The notes under the pieces: model-generated
Database searches by the model: none
What the model saw: only the letters and a program-made list of their open reading frames with translations
Told to the model about the DNA's origin: nothing
In this document: one piece after another, positions 42,080 through 50,507 of the stretch
How positions within the stretch are numbered: the first letter of the stretch is position 1
Layout of the letters: each line of letters opens with the position of its first letter
Made by a program: the position numbers and the translations under genes
Origin: CAYXVF01 sp964468125
GTDB lineage: Bacteria > Myxococcota > XYA12-FULL-58-9 > CAYXVF01
Assembly: GCA_964468125.1 (NCBI GenBank)
Contig: CAYXVF010000018.1
Coordinates: 1 to 64,000 of the forward strand
DNA: 64,000 nt
Direction of reading: 5' to 3'

Positions 42080-43810
42080 ATGAGCTGCGAATACCGTTTT
42101 GGGTTGAGCGTCACGCTTTCGCTCGCGCTCCTAACATCGGCCTGTGGCGGCGGCGGCGGCGGTGGGGGGCCGGGCGCCGATGGCAGCCGCTGCGAGCTCT
42201 TGGAAGGGGACCTGGTGCTCAGCGAGTTCCTCTCGGACCCGGAGGACCTCGTCGATCCGGACACGAGTGTCATCTCCGACGCCCCTGAGTGGATCGAGAT
42301 CTTCAACGCGAGCTCCGAAGCCAAGACCCTCGCAGGGCTCACACTCCTCGTCGCGGGCAGCGGGGACCCGCGGGAGTACACGGTGAACGTCGATGCGACG
42401 CTCGAGGCCGGTGGCTACTTCGTGGCCGGAGGCCGTGACAGCGAGGGGTTCGACTTCGTCGACTTCAGCGCCGCCTTTCAGCTCGCAAACGGCGGCGGCG
42501 TCATTCAGCTGCAGTGCGGCGAGACGCTCGTCGACCTGCTCGCTTACGGCGACCGAGGAGCGCTGCCTGCGCCGCAGAAAGGCACGAGTCTCGCCTTCGA
42601 TGGCGCTCAGGCTCCGAGTGCGCTGCTCAACGACGAAGCGAGCAGCTGGTGCGCGGGCCGGGAGAGCTACGACGGCGCGAACGACGGGACCCCAGGCGAA
42701 GCCAACGGGGTCTGCGGCTTCGTGGCGTGTCTCGATGGAGGCACTGAGCGGCAGGTGATGGCCCCCGCGGCCGGCGCGCTTCTCATCACCGAAGTCTACG
42801 CCGACGCGATCGGTGCCGATGCTGGCAAGGAATGGGTCGAGGTCTACAATGCCTCCTCCGAGGCCTTGGACCTCAACGGGATCCGCCTCGTGAATACCGC
42901 CACGAACACGCGCGAGGCGACGGTGACGGATGAGAGTTGTCTCTCGTTGCCTGCTGGCGCCTATGCGGTGATCGGCGGAAACGCCGTGACCGCGGAAAAC
43001 GGTGGGGTCGTCGTGGATGCGGTCGCGCCTGAGCTTCTCTCCTCGAATCTCTACAACGAAGAATCGACGCTGACCCTGTTCTCCGGATCGGTCGAGGTCG
43101 ACAGCGCCGTCATTCCAGATCCGATGGAGGGGCGGGCTGCTTTCGTTGGAGAGCTCACCCCATCTGGGAACGACAGCGCCGACTCCTTCTGTTTCTCGGA
43201 GGTGAGCGGGATCTTCGAGGGATTTGGCAGTCCCGGCTCGGCAAACGGGACCTGCAGCGGCGGCACCGAGCGCTGCATGGCGAGCGGCGGCGAGCGCGAC
43301 ACGATGACGCCCGCCGTCGGGGAGCTGATCATCAGCGAGGTCTTCGCCAACCCCAGCGGTGACGACGGCAACAAGGAGTACATCGAGCTCTATGCGACCG
43401 CGGCCGTGGACTTGAACGGCCTCGTCATTACTGCGGACACAGGCACGAGCGACCGTTCCGCAGCGCTCATCTCCGCCGACTGTCTCGAGGTGAGCGCCGG
43501 CACCTACGTCGTGATCGCAACCGGTGCGGATCCGCTCACGAACGGCGGATTGACTGCGGACTTCGTGATTCCACAGGGCGCGTCGTATTTCTTCAACGGC
43601 GACGGCCAAACCGTCGCGATCGAGCTCGCTGACGGGTCGGTCCTCGATTTCGCCGTGATCCCGAGCGGTGGGACGGGGGTTGCGGTGAGCACGAACGTTT
43701 CACCACCGACCCTCATGGGAAATGACACGAAAACGGGTTGGTGCCTCGAAGCGACGACGGGACTTTTTGATGACATCGGATCGCCAGGCGCCGCTGCTAC
43801 GTGCCAGTGA
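42080..43810 (+). CDS. Lipoprotein with repeated lamin-tail-like domains
   Basis: This 576-residue protein starts at ATG 42080 (MSCEYRFGLSVTLSLALLTS) with lipobox LTSAC followed by a poly-Gly linker. Three copies of a unit of about 150 residues are visible. Each opens with a surface-domain motif: LVLSEFLSDPEDLVDPDTSV with PEWIEIFNASSEAKTLAGLT; LLITEVYADAIGADAGKEWV with EVYNASSEALDLNGIRL; ELIISEVFANPSGDDGNKEY with IELYATAAVDLNGLVI. E-[IV/LY]-x-N-x-[GS] and D/L-x-G beta-sandwich features match the lamin-tail domain (LTD), which in bacteria is often linked to extracellular nucleases and phosphoesterases. It is followed directly (TGATG overlap) by a thermonuclease gene. Confidence 0.78.
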   Translation: MSCEYRFGLSVTLSLALLTSACGGGGGGGGPGADGSRCELLEGDLVLSEFLSDPEDLVDPDTSVISDAPEWIEIFNASSEAKTLAGLTLLVAGSGDPREYTVNVDATLEAGGYFVAGGRDSEGFDFVDFSAAFQLANGGGVIQLQCGETLVDLLAYGDRGALPAPQKGTSLAFDGAQAPSALLNDEASSWCAGRESYDGANDGTPGEANGVCGFVACLDGGTERQVMAPAAGALLITEVYADAIGADAGKEWVEVYNASSEALDLNGIRLVNTATNTREATVTDESCLSLPAGAYAVIGGNAVTAENGGVVVDAVAPELLSSNLYNEESTLTLFSGSVEVDSAVIPDPMEGRAAFVGELTPSGNDSADSFCFSEVSGIFEGFGSPGSANGTCSGGTERCMASGGERDTMTPAVGELIISEVFANPSGDDGNKEYIELYATAAVDLNGLVITADTGTSDRSAALISADCLEVSAGTYVVIATGADPLTNGGLTADFVIPQGASYFFNGDGQTVAIELADGSVLDFAVIPSGGTGVAVSTNVSPPTLMGNDTKTGWCLEATTGLFDDIGSPGAAATCQ

Positions 43811-44262
43811 TGCGAGCCTCTGTGGTGCTGGGTCTCGGACTCGTCCTGGGCTGCGGAACAGAGGTGCAACGCTGTGGTCCGAATCGAGCGACGGTTGAAC
43901 GCGTGATCGACGGTGACACGGTGGAGCTCGGAGGTGGCCTTCGCGTCCGCTACCTGTCAATCGATGCGCCCGAAGTCGGGAGCAACGCGGAGTGTTTTGG
44001 TCCGGAAGCCGAAGCGCAGAACGCGGCGCTCGTGGATGGTGAGCCGGTGACCCTCGAATATGACGATCGCTGCGAGGACGACTTTGGACGTCTTCTGGCG
44101 TATCTCTACCTGGGCGAGCGCATGATCAACGAGGTTCTGCTGGAGCGCGGCTTCGCGCGCTTCGCCTCGATCCCGCCGAATGATGCCCATGACGCTCGCC
44201 TTCGCGCCGCTGAGCAGTCCGCGCGCGACACGTCCGCCGGTTTGTGGGGGGCGTGTCGATGA
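43810..44262 (+). CDS. Thermonuclease (SNase-like) lipoprotein
   Basis: This 150-residue protein starts at ATG 43810, overlapping the previous stop. MRASVVLGLGLVLGCGTE has a lipobox at LGLVLGC. The staphylococcal-nuclease fold is clear: ATVERVIDGDTVELGGGLRV, RYLSIDAPEVGSNAECFGPE (first catalytic Arg and Asp region), EDDFGRLLAYLYLGERMINE (GR catalytic Arg region), VLLERGFARFAS and ARLRAAEQSARDTSAGLWGA. Such enzymes cut DNA and RNA with calcium outside the cytoplasm. Its stop overlaps the start of the HhH protein (ATGA), so the three genes are tightly coupled. Confidence 0.88.
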   Translation: MRASVVLGLGLVLGCGTEVQRCGPNRATVERVIDGDTVELGGGLRVRYLSIDAPEVGSNAECFGPEAEAQNAALVDGEPVTLEYDDRCEDDFGRLLAYLYLGERMINEVLLERGFARFASIPPNDAHDARLRAAEQSARDTSAGLWGACR

Positions 44263-46694
44263 AGCGGTGCGTGCTCCTCGTTTGCATCCTTCTCCTTTGC
44301 TCAGCTGTCGCTCACGCACGGGAGTTTGACACTGAAATCATCGTCGACAGCATCGAAGACCTCTACGCCTACGAGGAACGGGGTGAGCTCACGCTCGCCG
44401 ACGTGGAGACGTTGAGTGGCTTTCTCGTGCGTCCCCTCGACCTCAACCGTGCGGACCGAAACATCCTGTTCGAGCTTCCTGGCATTAGCAATGTGCTCGC
44501 GAGCGCGATCATTCGCTACCGGGCGGAAAACGGCGATTTCGATTCAGTCGACGCGCTCGGCAACGTACCCGGCGTTCAGGAAATCATCCTGCTGCAGGTG
44601 CGCCCCTTTCTGACGATCAGCGAGCTCGCCCCGGAGGAGCCGGAGGGTTTTCTCGAGGAGAGCGGGCTCACGGGTACGTTCCGGACGGGGATGCAGTACC
44701 GTACGGGCTTCATCGCGCCCTGGGACGATCTCGAGCGCGAGATCGACGAGGTCGAGGAGCGTGAGCTCGGCCCCCAGGGATACCTGCAGCTCGCGGGCAA
44801 CGGATTCACCTACTTCGGCGCGGGAGCTTTGCTGACCTACCGGCGAGGCATCGACATCGACTTTGACCCGACTGCATTTGAGGGGGGGACCTTCGTCAGC
44901 GCCGCGGGTCCGAACAACCGAGTGCGTTTCGATCAGGCGTACCTCACCTCCACCTACGGGGGCGTGAATGTGATTCTCGGCAGCTACACGGCGGGGTTTG
45001 GCGAGCGCGTGACGTTCAACACCAGTCGCTATCAGCTGCCAAACGGGTGGTACCCGAACGTGGTGTTCACGGAGGACAACGAACGTGGCGCCGTGCGAAT
45101 CCGCGATCGGCTCTTCGGAATCGCAGTGCAATACGACGGCTTCAATCTCGGTCCCGACGCCTGGCTGGAGGCGACGATCTTTGGTTCGTCGAACGTACTC
45201 GATCTCTCCCAGCAGGATTTCGCTTATGGCGGCACGAACCCGCTTCCCTGTTCGGATGATGTGACCACCCGAGGCACGAGCCCGACCACCGGTAACAGCA
45301 CGACGGTGACTCTCTATAGCTGCGGAGAGCCAGAGCTCGACGACCTCCGCGAGTCGCTCGACCGACGTGCGGAGAGCGCCGATTTCATCGTGGATGGCCA
45401 GTTGCGTTCGCAGCGGATCTACGACGCGAATCTCAGTGTCACCGATATCGATGAGGCGCGCGCCGGAGACTTTCGCTTCGAGCAAATCCGTCGCGCCTAT
45501 CGTGAAAATCTCGTCGGTGGCAATGTCACCCTCCACTACACGGACGCCTTTCAATGGGGCGTGACATCCTACGTCGGTCAGACGCGTTTTCAGCTCGACG
45601 ATGAAGGGAATCCGAACTTTGCGTATTCGAACAGCGCTGGCTTTCCGCGCCAGGAGCTCGGTGACTACGGAGCCACGGGAACGCACATGCGCCTCGTTGG
45701 TGATCGATTCGATGTGGGTGCCGAGTACGCCTATACGTTCGCGGGCAACGGCGGGAGCGGATTCCTTCTGCGTGCGAACGTCGAGCCCCTCGACTGGCTC
45801 GAGGTGCAGAGCTATGCCCGTGTTTACGGAGCGAGCTTCATCAACCCCAGGGCCAATCCGCGCGCGGCCCAGGACGAGGTGTTTGGGCTCGCGGCGCGAA
45901 ATGAGCGTGGCATTCAGGTGCAACTGCTCGCGCGGCCGGTGTCGCGTCTACGGCTCAGAACTACCGTCGACTATTGGCAGAACCCTGATCAGGTCTTCAT
46001 CACGCCGGACGGGGTCGTGACCTTTCCACGCAACCAGCTCCTAGACGATCTCTACCTCCAGCAACGGGTCGAATACGCGGTGACCTCGCGCGAGCGGGTC
46101 TTTCTGACCGGCGAGTTTCAGGACCGGGTCGTGCGCTCCCTGGACGCGAACGACTCCCGGTACGCCACCGGGGGGGACACCTGCGCACCGGACATTCTGC
46201 GCAGCGACAGCAACGCCTTGGGCAACGAATCGGACTGCGCGATCGGTCAGCGCTACAAGTTCTCGCTGGGCCTCACGACCACGCGGATTCCGAGGCTCAG
46301 CCTCTATGGGCGCGTCGATCAGCTCTGGCAGAACGATGGCGAGGTCATGGGCGGCGGCGACGCTACCGCGACGTCGGATCCGACGAAATCGGTTAGCTAC
46401 CGCTTTGTTTTTCGAGCGCGCGCTCAGCCCTGGGAGGGCGGCTCCCTGGTTCTCAACCTCACCTGGCGACCGGAAGACACCTTCGGTCTCGGCGTGGACG
46501 ACAGCTCCGAATTCCTGATCGCCGACAGCGGCCCGAGCCAGTTCTTCTATCTGGAGGCGCAGCAGGCTTGGGGGGGGCTTCGAGTCAAAGCTCGCTATGG
46601 CTTTCAGGACTACCTGCGAAACGACCCGGATCGGGATCTGGACCGCTACAACACCTACCACGTGGGCCGGCTCGCGGTAGAGTTTCGGTTCTGA
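44259..46694 (+). CDS. ComEA-type helix-hairpin-helix protein with a barrel-like body
   Basis: This 811-residue protein starts at ATG 44259 (MKRCVLLVCILLLCSAVAHA) with a signal peptide. Residues 55-110 hold a ComEA-like DNA-binding helix-hairpin-helix: LNRADRNILFELPGISNVLA, then AIIRYRAENGDFDSVDALGN and VPGVQEI. The remaining 650 residues are beta-rich and Tyr/Gly/Asn-rich (TYRRGIDIDFDPTAFEGGTF, YLTSTYGGVNVILGSYTAGF) and end in RYNTYHVGRLAVEFRF, an outer-membrane barrel-type C-terminus with terminal Phe. I infer an outer-membrane protein with a periplasmic DNA-binding plug. Similar HhH-barrel proteins exist in other Gram-negative bacteria with no known role. Confidence 0.72.
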   Translation: MKRCVLLVCILLLCSAVAHAREFDTEIIVDSIEDLYAYEERGELTLADVETLSGFLVRPLDLNRADRNILFELPGISNVLASAIIRYRAENGDFDSVDALGNVPGVQEIILLQVRPFLTISELAPEEPEGFLEESGLTGTFRTGMQYRTGFIAPWDDLEREIDEVEERELGPQGYLQLAGNGFTYFGAGALLTYRRGIDIDFDPTAFEGGTFVSAAGPNNRVRFDQAYLTSTYGGVNVILGSYTAGFGERVTFNTSRYQLPNGWYPNVVFTEDNERGAVRIRDRLFGIAVQYDGFNLGPDAWLEATIFGSSNVLDLSQQDFAYGGTNPLPCSDDVTTRGTSPTTGNSTTVTLYSCGEPELDDLRESLDRRAESADFIVDGQLRSQRIYDANLSVTDIDEARAGDFRFEQIRRAYRENLVGGNVTLHYTDAFQWGVTSYVGQTRFQLDDEGNPNFAYSNSAGFPRQELGDYGATGTHMRLVGDRFDVGAEYAYTFAGNGGSGFLLRANVEPLDWLEVQSYARVYGASFINPRANPRAAQDEVFGLAARNERGIQVQLLARPVSRLRLRTTVDYWQNPDQVFITPDGVVTFPRNQLLDDLYLQQRVEYAVTSRERVFLTGEFQDRVVRSLDANDSRYATGGDTCAPDILRSDSNALGNESDCAIGQRYKFSLGLTTTRIPRLSLYGRVDQLWQNDGEVMGGGDATATSDPTKSVSYRFVFRARAQPWEGGSLVLNLTWRPEDTFGLGVDDSSEFLIADSGPSQFFYLEAQQAWGGLRVKARYGFQDYLRNDPDRDLDRYNTYHVGRLAVEFRF

Positions 46695-46701
46695 GCCGCT
46701 C

Positions 46702-47874
46702 CTAGAAATGGTCGTCGGGCGCTTCGAGGGTTTCTTGGACCACTTCGCCGAAGGTGCATTTCGCTCGGTAGGTCGGTCGCGCCGCCTCTCGTTCGTCGGG
46801 GAGCGAGGTGTACTCGTTTCCGTTCACCCAGAACTTCGAGCCGTCTGGCGCCACGACGATCTCGATGTCGTCGCCTACGATGCTCTCGGCGACGTAGTCG
46901 TAGACTCGGGCGTCCGCGCCGCCGGTGATGTAGACGTCGCCGTAGCCCTTCAGTCGGTCGTAGACGTCCGCGTCGGGGTGCCCGTAGGTGTTCTTCCCGG
47001 TGGAGAAAACCGAGACCATCGGATGTAGCACCTGCGCAAAACACGGGTTTGTGCTGTAGCGGGAGCCGTGGTGATCGACACGATAGACCTCCACGGGGCC
47101 GACGAGCTCGGCGACCGGTGACTCGATGTCCGTGTAGAGCTGGGCCCGACCACCGAAGCTGCGCAGCACGCTCATGCCACTCAGATCCCCGGCGCTGAAG
47201 AGCTCGAAGTCGCCTAGGCGCATGACGAAGCCGACCGAATAGTCGTTCTCACTCGGTGGCGTATCGGCGATGAGAGTTGGAAACTGGGCGCGAAGCTTTT
47301 CGAGATAGCCGTTGCCAGAGACGGAGACGATTTCAATTTCCAGTCCATCGCCCATCTCGATCTTGTCGCCCGGTCGGACGATCTTTCGCTGTCTGACCGC
47401 CCCTACGGACATCCAGCGCTTGACGCCCGCGTCGAATTGACGCTGAACCTGCGTCACGTTTCCGAGGCTGAAGTTGCCTCGGTCGAGCACGGTGTCGATG
47501 GTAACGCCCGAGCGCTCGACCAGCCCAAAGATTCCCGCTGGCGTCTTGTTGTGCCGGAGACCGCCAGGAATGCCGATGTGGTCCTGGTGGTAGTGAGAGA
47601 TCATGAAATAGTCGAGATCGCGTCCACCGAGGATCGCGTCGAGGCGAGGCGGGATACGGCGCGAGGCGAGCCTGCGGTCGTATTGACTCGAGCCCGCGTC
47701 GACGAGCATGGAGCGGCCCGCATAGTGAATGAGCGTCGCGTCCGCCTGACCCACGTTGAAGACGATGATGTGGAGCGCCCCATCCGCAGCGGTGGGCAAC
47801 CCGGGTCGGTCGCTGCCGCGGCCTGCGCACGCAGAAAGGGCCAGCAGCAGAATGACGCGTGTGCACTCGCGCAT
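46702..47874 (-). CDS. ComEC-like metallo-beta-lactamase lipoprotein
   Basis: This 390-residue protein begins MRECTRVILLLALSACAGRG with lipobox LALSAC. The MBL fold is that of the ComEC/Rec2 C-terminal domain: HIIVFNVGQADATLIHYAGR, SMLVDAGSSQYD, the metal motif MISHYHQDHIGIPGGLRHNK, FELFSAGDLSGMSVLRSFGG and YRVDHHGSRYSTNPCFAQVL. ComEC takes up transforming DNA through the inner membrane; its MBL part is a presumed nuclease. Here that part is standalone, with a lipid anchor and none of ComEC's membrane core. It is convergent with the HhH protein (7 bases apart) and lies 5 bases after the sensor kinase stop, so it shares its operon. Confidence 0.8.
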   Translation of the reverse strand: MRECTRVILLLALSACAGRGSDRPGLPTAADGALHIIVFNVGQADATLIHYAGRSMLVDAGSSQYDRRLASRRIPPRLDAILGGRDLDYFMISHYHQDHIGIPGGLRHNKTPAGIFGLVERSGVTIDTVLDRGNFSLGNVTQVQRQFDAGVKRWMSVGAVRQRKIVRPGDKIEMGDGLEIEIVSVSGNGYLEKLRAQFPTLIADTPPSENDYSVGFVMRLGDFELFSAGDLSGMSVLRSFGGRAQLYTDIESPVAELVGPVEVYRVDHHGSRYSTNPCFAQVLHPMVSVFSTGKNTYGHPDADVYDRLKGYGDVYITGGADARVYDYVAESIVGDDIEIVVAPDGSKFWVNGNEYTSLPDEREAARPTYRAKCTFGEVVQETLEAPDDHF

Positions 47875-47879
47875 GACGC

Positions 47880-50018
47880 TCAGGCCGACACGCGGTCCGG
47901 AGCAGGGGAGGCTTCATCGTCCGGTGCGGGCAGGGCGCCGGGAACGATCGCCGGAAGGCGCACGGTGACGGTCGTGCCTTCGCCCTCGCGGGAGGTGATG
48001 TCGATTCGGCCGCCGGCGGTCTCGATGATCCGCTGCGAGATTGCGAGGCCCAAACCCGTGCCATTGGGCTTGGTGGTGAAGAAGGGCACGAAGATGCGCG
48101 CCAGATCTTCTCGAGGAATGCCGGGACCGCTGTCGCGGACGCGAAGATAGACCTGCGCGCTGTCGAGGGACGGCGGCCCACGTTCTTCGGCGTCCATGGT
48201 GTGCGTGACACCGGTGGAGACCGTGATCACACCGCCTTCGTTCATCACCTGGATCGCATTCAAGATGGTGTTGAGGAGGACCTGCTTGAGCTGCTCCGGA
48301 TCCACGTTGACCTCGGGGAGGTCGTGGGCGAGATCGAGCTGGAGTCGCACCCGCTCCGGGACCACGTCGACGGAGAGAATCCGAGTCGTGGCGCTCACCA
48401 CATCGTTGACATTGGTTGGCGCTGGGTTGCCACGATAGGGACGGGCGTATTCGAGAAACTGCGAAAGGACGCCGTTCAATCGGTCGACCTCTTCGAGGAT
48501 CACCTGAAGAAAATCGTTCGACTCGTCGTCGAGCTCTGAGTCGTCGATCATTTGCGCCGCCCCTTTGATGGCGCCCAGCGGATTGCGGATCTCGTGGGCC
48601 ATGCCCGCGGCCATTTCACCGAGTGCCACCAGGCGGTCCCGCTCCCGGCGCTTGTCGTAGACCTTCGAGCTCTCGATCACTGCGGAGCAGGCTTCGGCGA
48701 CGGTCATCAAGAGCGTGACCTCCTCCGTCGAGTAGATCTCCGAGAGCTGCTCACTTCCTACCGTGAGAAAGCCGACGAGCCGATCGTCGATCAAGAGCGG
48801 CAGCACGACGTTGGCCTGCAGAGAGCGCATTGTCGCGATGGCCTCACCGGTGCGTTCGAGCTCCCGTTGAATGCTCGGCTCGCCCCCGGTGAGCTGGGCC
48901 GGGAGCTCCTGGTAGCGCTCCGAGAGCTGTTCCAGGAGCGTGGGCCGTTGCTCGCGACGCAGGACCTGAAGCAAGACCGGGTGATCGGTGAGACTGAGGG
49001 TTTGCGGTGGGCGCGTGCCGCGATAGCCGATGCAGCGAAAGGTCGTCTCTCCCTCCTCGGCGAGGTACATGGTGACGTGCGGCGCTCCGCCGGACTCGTA
49101 GAGCTCGTCGACGACGCGCTTCGCCATGTCGTCGATGCTCATGGGCCGGCGCAGGGTGGTGGTGAGCGCATGGAGCCGCCGGCGCAGGGCGAAACGCTCG
49201 CGAAAGAACAGCTGCGCGGTGACTTCTTCCACGTAGGGGCGAATCGGATCGTAGATGATCAGAATGACGAAGCTCGCGACGACGGTGTTGAAGAGCCACA
49301 GATAGGGCTGGTCGCGGCCGACCCACACGACGAGGACGGAGTAGAGGGTGGCCAGGATGACCGTGAGGACTCCGACCGTCGCGGCTTTGCCCATGAACTC
49401 GACCACGTCGATCACCCGGCGAGCGACGATCGACTGGTAGAGGAAGTAGAGGTAGAGCGTTGCGGCGATGTGGCCGAACCCAGCCGCGGTTTCGCCCCCG
49501 GGGATCAGATCGGCAGCGGCGAGGAGGGTAGCGGCCGCTCCGCCGTAGAACAGGTAGCTCAACCGCTTTCGTTGGGGAACGTCGCGGGCGCGGCGCATCG
49601 CCTGAAAGAGGGCGTAGAGGACCACCGAGAGCGAGCCCAAGACGTACACGCCGACCAGTGCTCGAACGAGGGTGGCGCTCTCCCACTCCACGGCAAAGAT
49701 CAGGCCGACAAAGAGCGCGGAGATCACCACGTAGAGCCGATTGACGTTGCGCCGGACCATCGAGTCGTCGCGCAGGAGCTCGCGGAAGAACGTCAGAGCG
49801 AGAGGCGGGACGAGGACCGCGGCCGCCGCCTGCAGCTGAGAGAACCGGGTCCCGAAGTAGGGCAGGGCGATCGACGCTGCGTGCCAGAGAAACAGCGCGA
49901 AGGAGAACAGGGAGAACGTGAGGTAGAGCCGTCGACGTCGACGGCGAAAGAGGATCACGATCGCCACCGTCGCCGAGACGATGCTGCCCAGGATGGCGCT
50001 GGAGACTCCTACGCTCAT
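47880..50018 (-). CDS. Seven-helix GAF-containing sensor histidine kinase
   Basis: This 712-residue protein begins MSVGVSSAILGSIVSATVAI. About seven membrane helices cover residues 1-260 (a 7TM-type sensor module; WHAASIALPYFGTRF, VLVPPLALTFFRELLRDDSM). A GAF-type domain follows (LHALTTTLRRPMSIDDMAKR to VAEACSAVIESSKVYDKRRE). The kinase core has RLVALGEMAAGMAHEIRNPL with the phosphoacceptor His, LKQVLLNTILNAIQVMNEGG (N box), RDSGPGIPREDLARIF (G1) and TTKPNGTGLGLAISQRIIE (F/G2). No response regulator is adjacent. The HicB-like gene lies 33 bases upstream and the ComEC-like lipoprotein gene follows. Confidence 0.9.
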   Translation of the reverse strand: MSVGVSSAILGSIVSATVAIVILFRRRRRRLYLTFSLFSFALFLWHAASIALPYFGTRFSQLQAAAAVLVPPLALTFFRELLRDDSMVRRNVNRLYVVISALFVGLIFAVEWESATLVRALVGVYVLGSLSVVLYALFQAMRRARDVPQRKRLSYLFYGGAAATLLAAADLIPGGETAAGFGHIAATLYLYFLYQSIVARRVIDVVEFMGKAATVGVLTVILATLYSVLVVWVGRDQPYLWLFNTVVASFVILIIYDPIRPYVEEVTAQLFFRERFALRRRLHALTTTLRRPMSIDDMAKRVVDELYESGGAPHVTMYLAEEGETTFRCIGYRGTRPPQTLSLTDHPVLLQVLRREQRPTLLEQLSERYQELPAQLTGGEPSIQRELERTGEAIATMRSLQANVVLPLLIDDRLVGFLTVGSEQLSEIYSTEEVTLLMTVAEACSAVIESSKVYDKRRERDRLVALGEMAAGMAHEIRNPLGAIKGAAQMIDDSELDDESNDFLQVILEEVDRLNGVLSQFLEYARPYRGNPAPTNVNDVVSATTRILSVDVVPERVRLQLDLAHDLPEVNVDPEQLKQVLLNTILNAIQVMNEGGVITVSTGVTHTMDAEERGPPSLDSAQVYLRVRDSGPGIPREDLARIFVPFFTTKPNGTGLGLAISQRIIETAGGRIDITSREGEGTTVTVRLPAIVPGALPAPDDEASPAPDRVSA

Positions 50019-50051
50019 GCGCCCGAGGCTATCACGGCGGCGTCGTGGAAA

Positions 50052-50333
50052 TCAGCCGATCCGCAGCTCGCGAACGGTCTCTTCCCGGTCGAGGTGTGTA
50101 TTGGGTCGGGGCACAGCCTGGTCGCTCTGGACCCGTTCCCGGATCCATTGGCGACGTTCACGGTCGAGCGCGGCGTAGAGCTCCTCCGGCGTGCTCGCGA
50201 TCGCGTCGCAGCCCGGGAGGTCCGGAAGGTGGCCGTAATAAAAGCCCTGCGGGGTCATGATGATCTCGACCGGATACTGGAGGCGCAGGTAGTGCCGCAG
50301 GCGACGCCCAAAAAACGGCCGATTGAACGGCAT
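50052..50333 (-). CDS. HicB-like small protein
   Basis: This 93-residue protein starts at ATG 50331-50333 (MPFNRPFFGRRLRHYLRLQY), with GGAGG 7 bases upstream. LQYPVEIIMTPQGFYYGHLP, DLPGCDAIASTPEELYAALD and a helical tail are the partial RNase-H-like fold typical of HicB antitoxins, where Y-x-x-x-x-x-D-LPGC is the signature. No HicA toxin ORF lies next to it and no DNA-binding C-terminal domain is present. It may be a solitary HicB-like protein. It is the first gene of the probable kinase/ComEC-like lipoprotein operon. Confidence 0.68.
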   Translation of the reverse strand: MPFNRPFFGRRLRHYLRLQYPVEIIMTPQGFYYGHLPDLPGCDAIASTPEELYAALDRERRQWIRERVQSDQAVPRPNTHLDREETVRELRIG

Positions 50334-50507
50334 TTCATTTCCTCCCATCGAAGGGTCCATGCGCGAACCGCGGGGGGCTGCGGAGACGTGCTCGGTGCTT
50401 TTCGCGCACCGGCCCGGCGCCGTTGCGTCTTTTAGGGCTCGCCTCTAGCAACGTGGTCGCAAGCCCCGCTTGAGTCTCCGCCGGAACCTCGGCACCCTCG
50501 GGTTCCT

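Noticed and set aside
48552..50435. 627-residue plus-strand open frame opposite the sensor kinase
   Set aside because: It is antisense to well-conserved HisKA, GAF and membrane regions and is Asp/Arg-rich shadow sequence.
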